From Dactylonectria macrodidyma (Eukaryota; Ascomycota; Sordariomycetes; Hypocreales; Nectriaceae): 64,000 nt of DNA. Below are positions 45,077 through 57,336 of the stretch, one piece after another. The notes beneath the pieces are model-generated. The model saw nothing but the letters and a program-made list of their open reading frames with translations. It made no database searches and was not told where the DNA came from. Within the stretch, counting starts at the first letter, position 1. Each line of letters begins with the position of its first letter. Made by a program: the position numbers and the translations under genes. Location: NCBI GenBank assembly GCA_020744425.1, contig JAGMUV010000012.1:930001-994000 (forward strand), written 5' to 3'.

Positions 45077-48000
45077 ATGAGCGCCCTCATGCCTGTCGCC
45101 ATGGCTAGCCAGGGTAATGAGGACACTCCTGTCATCGCCAGGCAAGATGGAGACGCCGCTGCTGCATCCATGACCGGTGTTTCCAGAGACGCGGACGATG
45201 AGAGAGACAGGGACACGCTGGTCGCCTCGGGAGGCAGCGACGGCATCGACGACCCAGCCGAAGAAATGGAACGCCGAGCCTCCATCGTCCAGTCCCTGGC
45301 GCGCAGTTACTCGAACACGACTGGTGTTGATGGCGGCAACCCCTTCTTGGCCTCAGAGAACTCCGCTCTCAACCCTAATTCACCCCAATTCTCTGGCCGT
45401 GCTTGGGCCAAGGCCTTGGTCAACCTCGTCTCCCGCAGCGGTGGGACGTTTCGGACTGCTGGTGTCGCCTTCCAGAATCTGAACGTGTATGGCTACGGTC
45501 GGTCTACCGACTATCAAAAGGACATTTTCAACCTCTGGCTGAGTGCCGCCAACCTTCTTACTAAGCCTACTGGCCAAGGGAAGACCCGTATCGACATTTT
45601 GCGGGATTTCGACGGTATTGTACGAAAGGGCGAGATGCTCGTAGTCCTCGGACCCCCGGGCTCTGGATGTTCTACCTTTCTCAAGACCATCGCCTGCGAG
45701 ACGAATGGCATTTGGGTGGACGATACATCCTACCTCAATTATCAAGGTAAGTCTGGCACTTTCATGCTTCCAGTATCGCGGCGCCGCCATGGTACCGCAT
45801 GGCGAGCTATCGACGAGTCACCGTTAACGTGTGATGCAGGAATCACGCCCAAAGAGATGCACTCACATCACCGCGGAGAGGCCATCTACACTGCAGAGGT
45901 TGATGTGCATTTTCCCATGCTGTCCGTTGGCGATACCCTGACCTTTGCTTCCCGCGCGCGTCGGCCGCGAACCCTGCCCGAAGGAATACACCCAGATGCC
46001 TTCGCCAGCCATCTACGCGACGTTGTCATGGCTATGTTTGGCATCTCCCATACTGTCAATACTCGTGTCGGCAATGACTTCATCCGCGGTGTCTCGGGAG
46101 GCGAACGAAAACGCGTCACCATCGCCGAGGCTGCCCTGACCGATGCCCCGTTACAATGCTGGGACAATAGTACGCGAGGACTGGACTCGGCCAATGCCAT
46201 CGAGTTCTGTCGGACCCTACGCCTCCAAGCCGACATGTTCAATAACAGTGCTTGTGTGTCCATCTACCAGGCGCCGCAAACCGCATACGATCTGTTTGAC
46301 AAGGTGTCTGTTCTTTATGAGGGCCGACAGATATTCTTTGGCCCAACGACGACCGCTCGACAGTACTTCATCGACCTAGGTTTCGAGTTTCCACTACGGG
46401 CTACCACACCGGACTTCCTTACGTCTATGACTAGCCCGCAGGAACGAATTGTACGCAAGGGCTGGGAAGACCGGGCCCCTCGAAGCCCCGATGAATTTGC
46501 TCATGCTTGGAAAACCAGTGTCCACTACCGTGCCCTGCAAGACGAGATTGAGGAATATAAGAAGACCCATCCCCTGGGCGGCGCTGATGCCGAGGCTTTC
46601 CGAGCGTCTAAAAAGGCACAGCAGGCTAGGGGTCAGAGAGCGAAGTCCCCTTACACTCTATCCTACCTGCAGCAAATCGATCTCACCATGTGGCGTGGAT
46701 GGAAGCGACTAATCGGCGATCCGAGCATTACGCTCAGCTCGCTCATTGGAAACGCCATAATGGGACTCATTGTCTCCAGTGTGTTTTACAACCTTGAAGA
46801 AACGACAGACAGCTTCTTTCAGCGCGGATCCCTCCTTTTCTTCGCTATGCTTTTAAATGGTTTCTCAAGCATCCTCGAGGTATATCAATCACATCTTGGC
46901 CAAAGTGATGCCATGCTAATGACTTGTTAGATTAATACCCTCTACGCACAACGTCCGATCGTCGAGAAACACGCGAGATATGCCCTTTACCACCCCTCTG
47001 CTGAAGCCTTCGCGTCTATGGCCTGCGATTTACCAAACAAGATCCTCAACGCAATCATCTTCAATTTGGTCCTATACTTCATCCCGAACTTGAACCGAGA
47101 ACCAGGAGCATTCTTCTTCTTTCTCCTCATCTCGTTCTTCACTGTTCTCAACATGTCCATGATATTCCGTACTATTGCATCGTTGTCTCGATCCTTAGCG
47201 GGCGCCATGGTTCCCGCAGCAATTCTGATCTTGGCCTTGATCATGTTCACAGGGTTCGTCATCCCAATCGACTACATGCTGGGTTGGTCTCGATGGATCA
47301 ACTACATCAACCCACTGGCGTACGCTTTCGATGCTCTAATGTCAAATGAGTTCCACGGTAGAGACTTCCGTTGCACCAATTTCGTCCCAAATCCTGCAGT
47401 TGAGGGATATGCCAATGTTAGCAGCAGCAACCGCGTATGCAGTAGCGTGGGATCCGTGGCGGGTCTGGACCTTGTCAACGGCGATGCATACATTCGCTCA
47501 GCGTTCAGTTACGAGTGGAAGGACCGCTGGCGCAACTTTGGTATCCTCGTCGCTTTCATGTTCTTCTTCCTGGCGACTTACTTGGTAGCTGCCGAGCTTG
47601 TCTCGGAAAAGAAATCCAAGGGTGAAGTGCTCGTTTTCCGCCGTGGTCATAAGCCTGCCGTCTTCAAAGAGAAGCACAATGACGATCCCGAGGACATCCG
47701 CGTCGGCCCTGTCACTACGATAGACCGCAATCGCGGTAACGGCAACGGCCTCATTGAGGAGCAGAAATCGGTTTTCCATTGGAACAATGTCTGCTACGAT
47801 ATCCAAATCAAGGGAGAGACCAGGCGAATCCTGGATAACGTCGATGGTTGGGTCAAACCTGGTACATTGACTGCTCTAATGGGCGTCTCAGGAGCAGGCA
47901 AAACAACTTTGCTGGATGTTTTGGCCGATCGAAAGTCTGTTGGCGTTATTACCGGCGACATGCTCGTGGACGGGTACATTCGCGATGCGTACTTCCAACG

Positions 48001-49702
48001 CAAAACGGGCTACGTTCAACAGCAGGACCTACATCTGCAAACCAGCACTGTTCGAGAGGCACTCAACTTCAGTGCACTTTTACGCCAGCCAGATCACATT
48101 CCTAGGCAGGAGAAGCTTGAGTACGTCGAAGAGGTGATTAAGCTACTTGATGCAGAGGAGTTTGCTGATGCGGTTATCGGTGCACCTGGAGAGGGTCTCA
48201 ATGTTGAGCAGCGCAAACGTCTTACCATTGGCATTGAGCTCGTGGCAAAACCACCTCTGTTGCTTTTTGTTGATGAGCCCACTTCGGGCCTGGACTCGCA
48301 GACATCATGGGCTATCCTGGACCTCCTTGAAAAGTTAACAAAGAATGGTCAGGCTGTCCTGTGCACCATCCATCAACCTTCAGCCATGCTTTTTCAACGA
48401 TTCGACCGCTTGCTCTTCCTCGCCAAGGGTGGCAAGACCGTTTACTTTGGCGACGTGGACAAGATGACGACTTACTTTGAGCAAAACGGCGGCTTCCCCT
48501 GCCCCCAGGAGGAGAATCCGGCAGAATGGATGCTGCAAGTGATTGGTGCTGCCCCGGGTTCTAGCACTGAAATTGACTGGCATGACGCTTGGAGAAACAG
48601 CCCGGAATATCAATCTGTTCAGGATGAGCTGAAACGTCTCAAGGATGAGCGAAATCCTCACCCTAACACTTCTGAGGATACAACCAACTATCGCGAATTC
48701 GCTGCCAGCTACGCCACCCAGTTGAGGGAGGTCACATTCCGGGTTTTCCAGCAGTATTGGCGCACGCCCACTTACATCTATTCGAAAGCAGCGCTATGCA
48801 TAACCGTCGCCCTCTTCGTCGGCTTCTCGTTTTTCAAGGCACCAAACTCAATTCAGGGTCTTCAAAACCAGCAGTTCTCTATTTTCTCCATGCTCATCAT
48901 ATTCAGTCAGCTTGCACAACAAACCATGCCTCACTTCGTAACCCAACGGTCCCTCTATGAAGCACGAGAGCGCCCATCCAAGATTTACAGCTGGAAAATC
49001 TTCATGCTTAGCCAAATCATTGCGGAATTGCCATGGAACAGCCTCATGTCAGTTTTCATGTATCTTTGCTGGTATTATCCTGTTGGGCTTTACAGAAATG
49101 CGGAACCAATGGACCAGGTGCATGAACGAGGTGCCCTGGTGTTCCTATATCTGCTCGTCTTTCTTCTTCACGCCTCGACCTTTACTGACCTGATTATTGC
49201 CGGATTCGAGGCTGCCGAAGTGGCAATGAATGTCTTCAATCTCTTTTTCACGCTTTCCCTGGTCTTCTGTGGTATTCTCGCCAGCCCAGACGTCTTCCCT
49301 CGCTTCTGGATCTTCCTATATCGCGCATCACCATTCACCTATTTTGTTTCCGGTCTGCTCTCTTCTGCGGTTGCAAACACAAACGTTGTCTGTGCCGATA
49401 ATGAGTTGCTGAGCTTTGACCCACCGGCAGGTCAGACTTGTGGCGAATACATGGCTGCTTACATTAATACCGCTGGTGGCTACCTCCAGGATCTGAATGC
49501 TACAGTAAATTGCCAATTCTGCAGCATCGACGACACCAATGTATACCTTGCAGGTGTCAGGGCGCCGTACTCGGAGAGGTGGCGCAATCTCGGCATCCTG
49601 TTGGCTTACATCGTTGCCAACGTTTTCGGAGCCTTGGCGATTTACTGGCTTGCACGCATGCCTAAGAAAGGTGGGCTATTTGGAAAGAAGAAGAAGGATT
49701 AA
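45077..49702 (+). CDS. PDR-type ABC multidrug transporter (ABCG), intact
   Basis: Exons 45077-45746, 45840-46879 and 46931-49702 give 1493 aa, the standard PDR length. NBD1: [13 protein letters not shown] (about residue 190; Cys replaces the Walker Lys, normal in this family) and [16 protein letters not shown]1 follows, then NBD2: [14 protein letters not shown] (about 888), [11 protein letters not shown], and [18 protein letters not shown]2 and a lysine-rich C-terminus (FGKKKKD) end it. Intron 1 is 93 nt without a stop, so an unspliced reading would insert 31 false residues. The ATG at 45077 is preferred; the acidic, Ser-rich N-terminus fits. It should be a plasma-membrane efflux pump for toxic compounds. 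It lies 9.5 kb from a broken relative in the opposite orientation. Confidence 0.93.
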
Positions 49703-50363
49703 GGTTCGAGCAAGTCGGCGTCCAAATCTTTGAGACGTTGACGAGCTAGGAGGAAGGGAGGCCACAGGAAGTTGGGCCTTGATGACGTGTGAGCAAGGCG
49801 ATGTGAGACACTTACACCTTGGAAGACCGGCTCTGGCGTTGAAATTGTGGCCAATGAGCCGCTTTCACTTGGAATAAACATTACAGTTGGGTTTCTTTGC
49901 GTTGGGTTTGCTGCCAGGCGGATGCCACGATTAGATTTGAGATTGACTTTTGCCATCGGTCGGCTCGCCTTGTCCCTTTCACATTAGACACTCGATTAAT
50001 CTTCGTTTACCACAGTTCAGATGCGTAAAGTGCAATATTAAAGAATGAATAAATAAATAGACATTCGTTTTCTTTTTCCTTTTCTTTTAATTTTCTTCTT
50101 GGAGTGTTTCCATCAGTATTGAGCGGTGGAAGAGTGCTTCTAGTATTAGGCTGTCCGCTCCATCGAGGGCCAGTTGCTGCTGGCAGAGTCAAAAAAACAC
50201 AATTTTCTTCATAACTTTAAGCCCTAGGTGATGAGCCTGAGGGACGCAACGGAATCAACCACACATCCAACATCAAATGCTTAGGCACATGCTAGCAAGA
50301 GAGGAACTGGTCAGATCATTACCATGCACCACCTACCAATGACTAGCGTTAAAAATTGCAACT
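49703..50363. other. 3' flank of the PDR gene
   Basis: No gene is supported. A CT-rich tract with TTTTCTTTT words lies near 50070-50100. Confidence 0.4.
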
Positions 50364-50719
50364 CTATACAAATTCCAATTTTCTACACACCCGGAATGCA
50401 ACCACCAAATTAAATAAATATGAAACTATGTAAAGTATTGGATAGATAATTAATTGAATTTTACGATTGGCGTGGTTTTTTGATCTTCCGACCGCTGCGT
50501 GTGTACTGTGGCGGTGAAGAAAAACTGTCAATTTCCAAGTCCTCACCAATGGCATCCATCGCCACCTCAATGACCGACTCGGCTTCCTCCTCCACGTCCT
50601 TCTTAATTACTTCCATTTCTGACTTCCGGATAGCTTCACCGGCTGCCAGTGCCTCCACCAGCGTCATGAATCTCTGGTTCGGGTTAGGTATCGCCTTTCT
50701 TTTCTTCCCTCTCTGCAGT
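50364..50719 (-). pseudogene. pogo-type transposase 3' relic, copy A
   Basis: About 355 bp are nearly identical to 62983-63337. The minus frame 50461-50667 encodes EVIKKDVEEEAESVIEVAMD and ends TRSGRKIKKPRQS, the acidic-then-basic tail also seen in the relic at the window's end. Similarity stops abruptly after 50719. Confidence 0.8.
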
Positions 50720-50984
50720 TGGTGCCTGAAATGTTGCCGTCCCTGTACCTCAACCCGGCCCAGCCTCGAAAGCTCACTACACTGCCACAGGACTGCTGCA
50801 AAATCTCCCCTTCAAACCCCTCGCGGGCATGAATGCACCGTTGCAGAGGAAGCTCGAGGGCAAGAGGTCTACATCAGCAGCAGCACTGACTCTTTTGGTG
50901 AACCTGTGCAAAACCCCATGCAAAGCCTCAAGATCCTCCCTCAGTTCGTGTGCGGGGGAGCAAGCGCCCTCGAGGTACCGGTAT
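50720..50984. other. Unassigned spacer before the piggyBac-like element
   Basis: Similarity to the pogo relic has ended and the piggyBac-type repeat has not begun. I recognise nothing here. Confidence 0.4.
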
Positions 50985-53231
50985 CCCTTTGACCGTGGTA
51001 AAACTACACTTGAGCTAGTGACAGGGGGTCTGACCAATAAAAATGATACAAATGAAAGGTACCTCTGCCCCCACCTATTTTAGGTGGTGATAGAAGTCCC
51101 AGCAATTTCCCTTGTTACAAAGAGCTACATCACACTCCTTACATCGCCAACGTGACTGCTTAGGGCGTCTGTTGCTGCCGCTGTCTGCTTCTAACGGCCG
51201 CGGCCGGGGCTCGCCTAGCCGTACACGCTTACAAGCAAGGCATGCTGTTGGATTCTTACTTCGGACCCAATTGTGCTGTGAGACAGGCGTAAATTCGTCT
51301 CCCGGTCGAAACCGCTGCCGTGACTGACTTGTTGGTGCGTACGTTGCGATGAGATCCCTTACAAGGCGCTTCCGCCAGTGCTTCTGATCCGGCTCCGGCT
51401 TCCACTGTGGCTGCCCTCGTAGCTGTAAAAGGAAGCTATTCACAAGGGCTATTTCTAATAGGAAGTCCCAAGCAAGAGCCTTCCAGCCGCCGCTACGCAC
51501 ACGGCGGTTAGGGCCCCATTAAGACCGCAGCTGGTCACCGCGGTCTACAGCGTTCATCTCGAGGTTGTAGGCGGCAGCGATAGACGGGATACGAAGCAGC
51601 TTGACGTGGTCATCACCAAAGAAACGCTGTATTGGCCGTGACTTCATTTCATCCCCTGTCGGCCTCTTTCTCTTGCAGTCAGTGCGTTCATCGCCCCGGA
51701 ACACAGTTGACAGGAATAGCACGAGAGCGTTGTCTTTCCATGCGATCTGATTGACCTAGTAGAAGACAAATTAGTAAGGGAAATACAGCTAATTGTGTCT
51801 TAGTGACTGACCTTGTTATCTACTGAAGGGATAGCTTCGAGGGCGTTGAATTTGAGGCTGCCGTCAGCCGTGTTATCCTTCTCTTTTAGCTTGACGAGGG
51901 ACTCGTGTAAGCCGGCGTTACGGCGGGCTGTGCCTGTGGCCCCGTGACCTAGCTGACGGAGCCGGAGAAAGAGAGCTTTAGAAGAGAATAGGTTATCGAG
52001 AAATACGTGGTATGTGGAAGCCGGCAGCAGATTTACTAGGGCAACAACCACAGCTTGAGTCGGGTTTAGATAGATCGTCTTCCTCTCTTGGAATCGCTTC
52101 CGGCTCCGCCGTAGCTGTGTCCCTTGCCGCGGCCGTTGAGCCGGCCGATGCCAAATCCACCGCAGGAAATAGCCTTGTTGTGCCACAGCCCACACTTTGA
52201 AGCCCTTGGGAATAGGTTTATTAGGGACAGTTGTTGTATCATGAGACCGGCCGAGGAAGCGGACCATACACTCATCTACAGCGATAGATGTGCGTAGCCG
52301 GAAGAAACGAGTAGGCATCTGCTGTATGTGGTCAGACCAGGCGTTGACCCGGCTGTAGGTCCTGCCGTAGAAGGTCACATCGGGGCCCTGATCAATGGTT
52401 GTGAAGTTAAAGATACGAAGATGCCGTGATAGTTGTGTAAAGCGGTCACAACTCATATACTCAGTTATGGGGTGTGAGGTCTCTATTTCCTGCGGCTCAG
52501 AAACCTTCCAATAGTCCTCAATCTCTGGTTCTAACTTATATGAATTTGCATATAGATTAAGATTGCAAGCCATATAAAGGATTCAGCAACAGAGATCGGC
52601 TTCCAAGTTAACAGCCGCGACCGCGGCTTCAATCTGCGGCTGCCGGCTTCGTGCTGCTGTAACAGGTAACTGACCCAGCTATTCGTGTAGCTAACCCAGC
52701 TTTCTACTAGAGAAATAGGTAGGAATTCCTGGAATAGCAACAGCGGCTGCTGTGGCAGAGCCTCTATCACAGGGGTCTCGCTTGGAAGGTCCATCGGCTC
52801 GAAGTTGTAACCGCGATCCGGAACCGGATCTTCAATTGGCCGGCACGTATTATCAGCCTGTTGCTCGCGGCGGCTGCCGTAGTCAACGCGGATGAAGCTA
52901 TTGTCATCATACACGTTGACTGCTTGGCTAGGGGGCAGTTGGGGGTCCATAGGGAATGCAAAGAACGCGTTGTATGAGGAATTAGTGTTGAGATCCGTGG
53001 TTTAGCGGATTAATGGCTATTCCGATCCATTGGTGGCTAGGATGTAGATGCCTTCTTGTCCATAGCTAGCGCTAGTCTTTTTTCTTCAATCAACATAACA
53101 TGCTCATTTCAACAATTAGGTGTTGTTATTTTGGAACGCGCTCTAGGTCGCTCCTTTGTATTGCGGCCGGGCAGGGGGGGGGGGGGGTGTGGGTCGCCAA
53201 GCCCAAGTGTAGTCTTACCACGGTCAAAGGG
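50985..53231 (-). mobile_element. piggyBac-like element A (2247 bp)
   Basis: Inverted repeats of 31 bp (50985-51015, 53201-53231) begin CCCTTTGACCGTGGTAA and differ by two transitions. Both ends are flanked by AT (50983-50984, 53232-53233), not by the TTAA typical of piggyBac. A run of 14 G lies inside the right end (about 53174-53187). Confidence 0.8.
51075..52950 (-). pseudogene. piggyBac-like transposase A, disabled
   Basis: From the ATG at 52950 (MDPQLPPSQAVNVYDDNSF) the order matches element B: TSIAVDECMVRFLGRS, TYHVFLDNLFSS, NAVDRGDQLRS, holding the three catalytic Asp of DDE_Tnp_1_7, then a Cys-rich end (CKECDVALCNKGNCWDFYHH). One intron lies between 51723 and 51800 (GT-AG, after VDNK). 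A small frameshift occurs near 52550 (ILIYMQIH/KLEPEIEDYW), and a TAA follows DQLRS at about 51510. The C-terminal metal-binding module is complete here, unlike in copy B. Confidence 0.85.
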
Positions 53232-53270
53232 ATAGACTACTCCGTAATGACTGCAGTCCACAAATTAGGC

Positions 53271-53762
53271 TTAGGCCGTTAAATCCTTCACGCAGGCGCT
53301 AGCAGAGACATGGAAAATATGGCTCACAATTTCGTGCGGGGGGCGTGATACCACTGGGATGCTGGCAGAGTCCTCGCAGATGGTAGGCGACAGCCCGAGC
53401 TTAGCCGTCCATTTCTCTACGTGGACTCGGAATGATAGGCTGCTGTCCAGCCAGATTGCTGCTTCAGGGTGCTTCTCGGCATCACCATGGCATATTGCCC
53501 GTGCAGTCTCGAGCTTGCTCCGAGAGAAGTGCATGACTTCCGTCTTCTTAGGGTCGAAATCTACCGTGTCGCCTGTGTACAGGATACCTGTGTCATCTGC
53601 ATAGCCAAACCGGCCTTGAGGGTTGCTTAGTCGGTAGATGGGCTCTATATACAGCAGAAGGAGGATCAGCGACACCGGCGATCCCTGAGGGAGACCGCAC
53701 TGGAGAGGAGAGAGCGGGGTAATAGTATCTTGGTATCTGACGCAGGCAGATCGGTCATCCAT
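53271..53762 (-). pseudogene. Tad-like LINE reverse transcriptase fragment
   Basis: The minus frame reads LSPLQCGLPQGSPVSLILL, RFGYADDTGILYTGDT and DPKKTEVMHFSRSKLETA: RT motifs B and C (YADD) plus the following region. A stretch after GDT that other Tad-like RTs have is deleted, and there is no rest of ORF2. It belongs to the same broad family as the LINE at 20077 but covers the part that copy lacks. Confidence 0.85.
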
Positions 53763-53985
53763 GAAGGATCCGACCCATCGTGCGAGATGTTCCGGCCAGC
53801 CTTGTTCACGGAGTCGTAAAATCAGTCTCTTTTACGCATGACAATAACGAAAATGAGGTTGAATTGACCAATTGAGTGTTTGTTATTGAAGGAAGAAACT
53901 CGTGGCTAGAGGCCGGTTGTGGTTGACACGGTTGTAAGTGGGGCGTTCAGCTAAGCCCCTAACCTTTGGAAATCAGGAAACTGGA
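53763..53985. other. Spacer
   Basis: Nothing recognised between the LINE fragment and the MITE. Confidence 0.4.
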
Positions 53986-54293
53986 CGGAGGGCCCTTTCA
54001 AAAGTCTTGTCCAAGCGCTAAATGCGCCACATCTCTCAATCCTTGTCAGTTACCTAAGATACAAGATGTAGAATCCAGCCACAATGAGTTAGCTGCTACG
54101 TCCACCATAGTTTTAGGGGTGCTAGGGGGATTATAATCTAACACAGTGAGGACAAGTTGCTATAAAATTAGCAGCCTTTAGCGAATACAGCACTGTAGAA
54201 AGTACGGATACTTAATGTACTTAACCCAGCCACAGCTGTCGGATTTCCTTTTTCGAACTAGCGCTTGGACAAGACTTTTGAAAGGGCCCTCCG
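53986..54293. mobile_element. 308-bp MITE
   Basis: Perfect 35-bp inverted repeats (53986-54020, 54259-54293) start CGGAGGGCCCTTTCAAAAG. The interior is non-coding. No convincing target duplication is seen, and no transposase in this window has matching ends. Confidence 0.85.
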
Positions 54294-55228
54294 GATACGA
54301 AGTCAAAATGTGATTTCCCCACTTCCCCGATGCCTCGCCTCAATCTTGCATATAGATCACAGTCCCGATGGCCAAAGTCTTACCATCCCCAATTGCCAAC
54401 CACGGATAAGGAAACCGCCGAATGGGTGTCTAGATGTTACGTGGTCCGCGCCGTATAGCAATACTGGACTGGGAGAAGCAACGGTAAGATGTACATCATA
54501 CAGTAGGACATTGATGACAAGGTGCAACCAGATAAAGTTGCTTTGCTGCTTCACAATCTCCATCGAAAAGAGCCATGTTTGGGTTGCTCATCAGTTCCCT
54601 GGCTAACCATGGGTCAAAAGGCTCTAAGCGCGGAGCGGCGACACTAAGCAAGACAATGTTGATGATGGTGATGGCGGCCGCCGCTGGTAATTACGGAGCA
54701 TCACTTAGCGTAAAACTTTAGTCCTTGTCCACGCGACGTCAATCCATGCTGGGTCACATAACCTTGAAATTTAGGCGCGCTGCGCCCCTTGATTAGAAAG
54801 CGAAGGAATTTTTGAGCCTCGCTCTCACATCGCGCAATGATTGGCTCGCTCGGAATTTTAGACAAACAAAGTCCGAGTTAGCCAATACCAAGCATTCACG
54901 GCCCGCTAGTCCAGGATAGGAAATTTACCAATTACATTAAATGGATCATGATGGATCCGATTCGGTTAGGCTGATCGGGATCAATACGATGTGGAGCCCA
55001 AAGACGATGATTGTCTTGATCTAGGATGCCCCGACCCCCTCTTTTCTCGAGAGGGGTTTTCTAGTCATCTGACTAAGGCTAGGATATCGGCGTATCAGAG
55101 GTTTATGCAAATTCGGGTCTTATGCCGCCGCACGAGTGCGGCATGCCTAACCCGCACGAAGACACGCAACAGCAGCAGTTGCCAGCTGCGGCAAAGGATC
55201 AAGCGATTTCAACTAGCTAGCGTAGTAT
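54294..55228. other. Intergenic, nothing recognised
   Basis: No supported ORF. A hairpin-like CCCTCTTTTCTCGAGAGGGG lies near 55037. Confidence 0.4.
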
Positions 55229-57334
55229 CCCTTTGACTGTGTTAAGGCTCCAGGCCAGATTGTGCCCCACATGACCCCTGCTCACAGTGAGGTACATCAG
55301 AGTAACGCGTCGCGTAGTCAGAATCAACCCCACCAAAATACACATACAAACGATTCTGACTTTCGCGATGGATACCCAAGTGCCCTCAACACAGGCAATC
55401 AATGTGTATGACGATAACAGCTTCATTTGCACTGATAACAGCCGCCGGGAGCAGGGAGCTGACAACACCTGCCGGCCGAACCTAGCCCCTGTCAACGAAC
55501 GCGGCTACAACTTCATGCCTTTCGAGGTTCCAACACGCGACTTTAAGGTCAAGGACCTGCCCCAGGACCCGTTATCTCTTTTCCAGCAATTCCTACCTAT
55601 TTCCCTAGTAGAAAGCTGGGTCAAATATACCAATGACTGGGTTAGCCACCTGCAGCAAGAGGCTCGCGGTAGTGCACACACATTACCGCCAAGATCACGG
55701 TTACGCCTCTGGAGACCAACCTCTGTTGCAGAAGTCTACATATGGGTCGCAATCCTTATTTACTTAGGGATTCACACTGAACTTGACCTCGAAGACCATT
55801 GGGAGACTTCTCGGCCGGGGCACCAACACTCTACTCACTCTATCATCAAATATATGACCTATGACCGATTTCAGCAGCTACATCGTCACATTCGCATTTT
55901 CAGCCCTCACATCACCATAAGCAGCAACAGCGCCCTCACCTATGACCGTGTGACGCCGTGGTCTGACCACATACAGCGCGTGTCTACGGATTTCTATGTT
56001 CCAGGCACTTGCATCGCTGTAGATGAGTGTATGGCCCGCTATACCGGGAGGTCAAAAGAGACAACAAGAGTCCCTAACAAGCCGATCCCCGTCGGCTTCA
56101 AAGTTTGGGTTGCAGCACAGCAGGGCTATTTCCTACGTTGGATTTGGCATAGGCCCGGACCTAGGTTTGGACCTGTTGGTCTCAAGCCTGCCCGGCAACG
56201 GCGGCGTGAGGCCAAGCAGGAGAAGACAGTCTATCTGAACCCGACGCAGGCTGTGGTTGTTGCCCTACTAAACTTGCTGCCAGAAGCCAACTATCACGTC
56301 TTTATCGATAACCTCTTTTCCTCTCCCGACCTCCTACGCAGCCTCCGCGAGCACGGCCACGGCGCTACGGGTACAGCCCGAGTCAACTGTGGCATCTACA
56401 AGCCCTTAGTCAAGCTCAAAAATGACGATAACACAGCTGCCGCAAATATCAAATTCAACGAAATCAGGACCGTCCCAACTAAGGATAATAAGGCCAGTCA
56501 GGCAGACAGCTTTAGCTGTAAATGCCCTACTAATTTGTCCTGGGCCAGGTAAATCAGATCGCGTGGAAAGACAACGCCCTTGTGTTGTTCTTATCTACTG
56601 TGTACGCAGGCGACGAGACCGTCCTTCGGTTACGCAAGAGGCCGACAACAGACCAAATTCGAGCACGCCCAATACAGCGATTTTTCGGTGACGAGCCAGT
56701 GAAAGAGATTATTATCCCGTCTGTTGCTGCCTTCTACAATGACGAGATGAACGGGGCAGACCGCGGTGACCAACTGAGGTCATATTTGGGCTTCGAACAC
56801 CGTGTGCGCCGAGGGGGTTGGCAAGCCCTAGCTTGGTCCTACCTAATTGACGTCATTGTAGTCAACAGTTACCTTCTTCAGCTACGCGGCAAGCCTATTT
56901 GGAAGTCATATACACGTCAGGCTAAGTGGCGAGGGCGCCTTGTTGATGACCTCGTCCAGGCGTACAGCGGTCAATCTGACTCTAGGCAGAGGTTTCGGGC
57001 GGGAGACGAATTTACGCCTCTGTCACAGCATAAATACGTCCAGCGAGGGAAAAAGGGTAACTGCCTCGCATGTCAGGGCGTACGGCGTGGAGAGGTCAGG
57101 TCACGAAGCTCGCGGCGGCCGTTGAGTGAGGCCGACGGCAACAGGGTCCGGATCCGGCGGCAGTCTCGCGGTGGCTGTGACCAGTGCGATGTAGCTCTTT
57201 GTAGCTCGCAAGATTGCTAAGACTTCTATCACCATACAAAATAGGTGGGAATTGATGTACCCCTGAACGCTCGTTCCCTAATTGGGCCGACCCCCCTGCG
57301 ACCCCCTGTCTGGAGCCTTAACACAGTCAAAGGG
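55229..57334 (+). mobile_element. piggyBac-like element B (2106 bp)
   Basis: Perfect 25-bp inverted repeats (55229-55253, 57310-57334) begin CCCTTTGACTGTGTTAAGG. The first nine bases are shared with element A. AT flanks each end (55227-55228, 57335-57336), and no TTAA duplication is present at the borders. Confidence 0.85.
55368..57220 (+). CDS. piggyBac-like transposase B (DDE_Tnp_1_7), nearly intact
   Basis: The ATG at 55368 gives MDTQVPSTQAINVYDDNSF, matching copy A. Catalytic Asp candidates are in IAVDECMARYTGRSKE, YHVFIDNLFSS and GADRGDQLRSY, as in piggyBac transposases. By comparison with A, an intron of about 60 nt separates TKDNK (near 56490) from VNQIAWKDN (near 56551). Its donor here is GC (AAG|GCCAGT) where A has GT, so it may still splice as GC-AG. 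The C-terminal Cys module (CDQCDVALCSSQDC) ends at a TAA where A has TGG, removing the final WDFYHH. G-to-A changes of this sort fit RIP. Activity is uncertain. Confidence 0.85.
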
Positions 57335-57336
57335 AT

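Noticed and set aside
45747..45839. Unspliced reading through the first ABC intron
   Set aside because: It has GT-AG borders, a length divisible by three by chance, and inserts non-family residues between NYQ and GITPKE.
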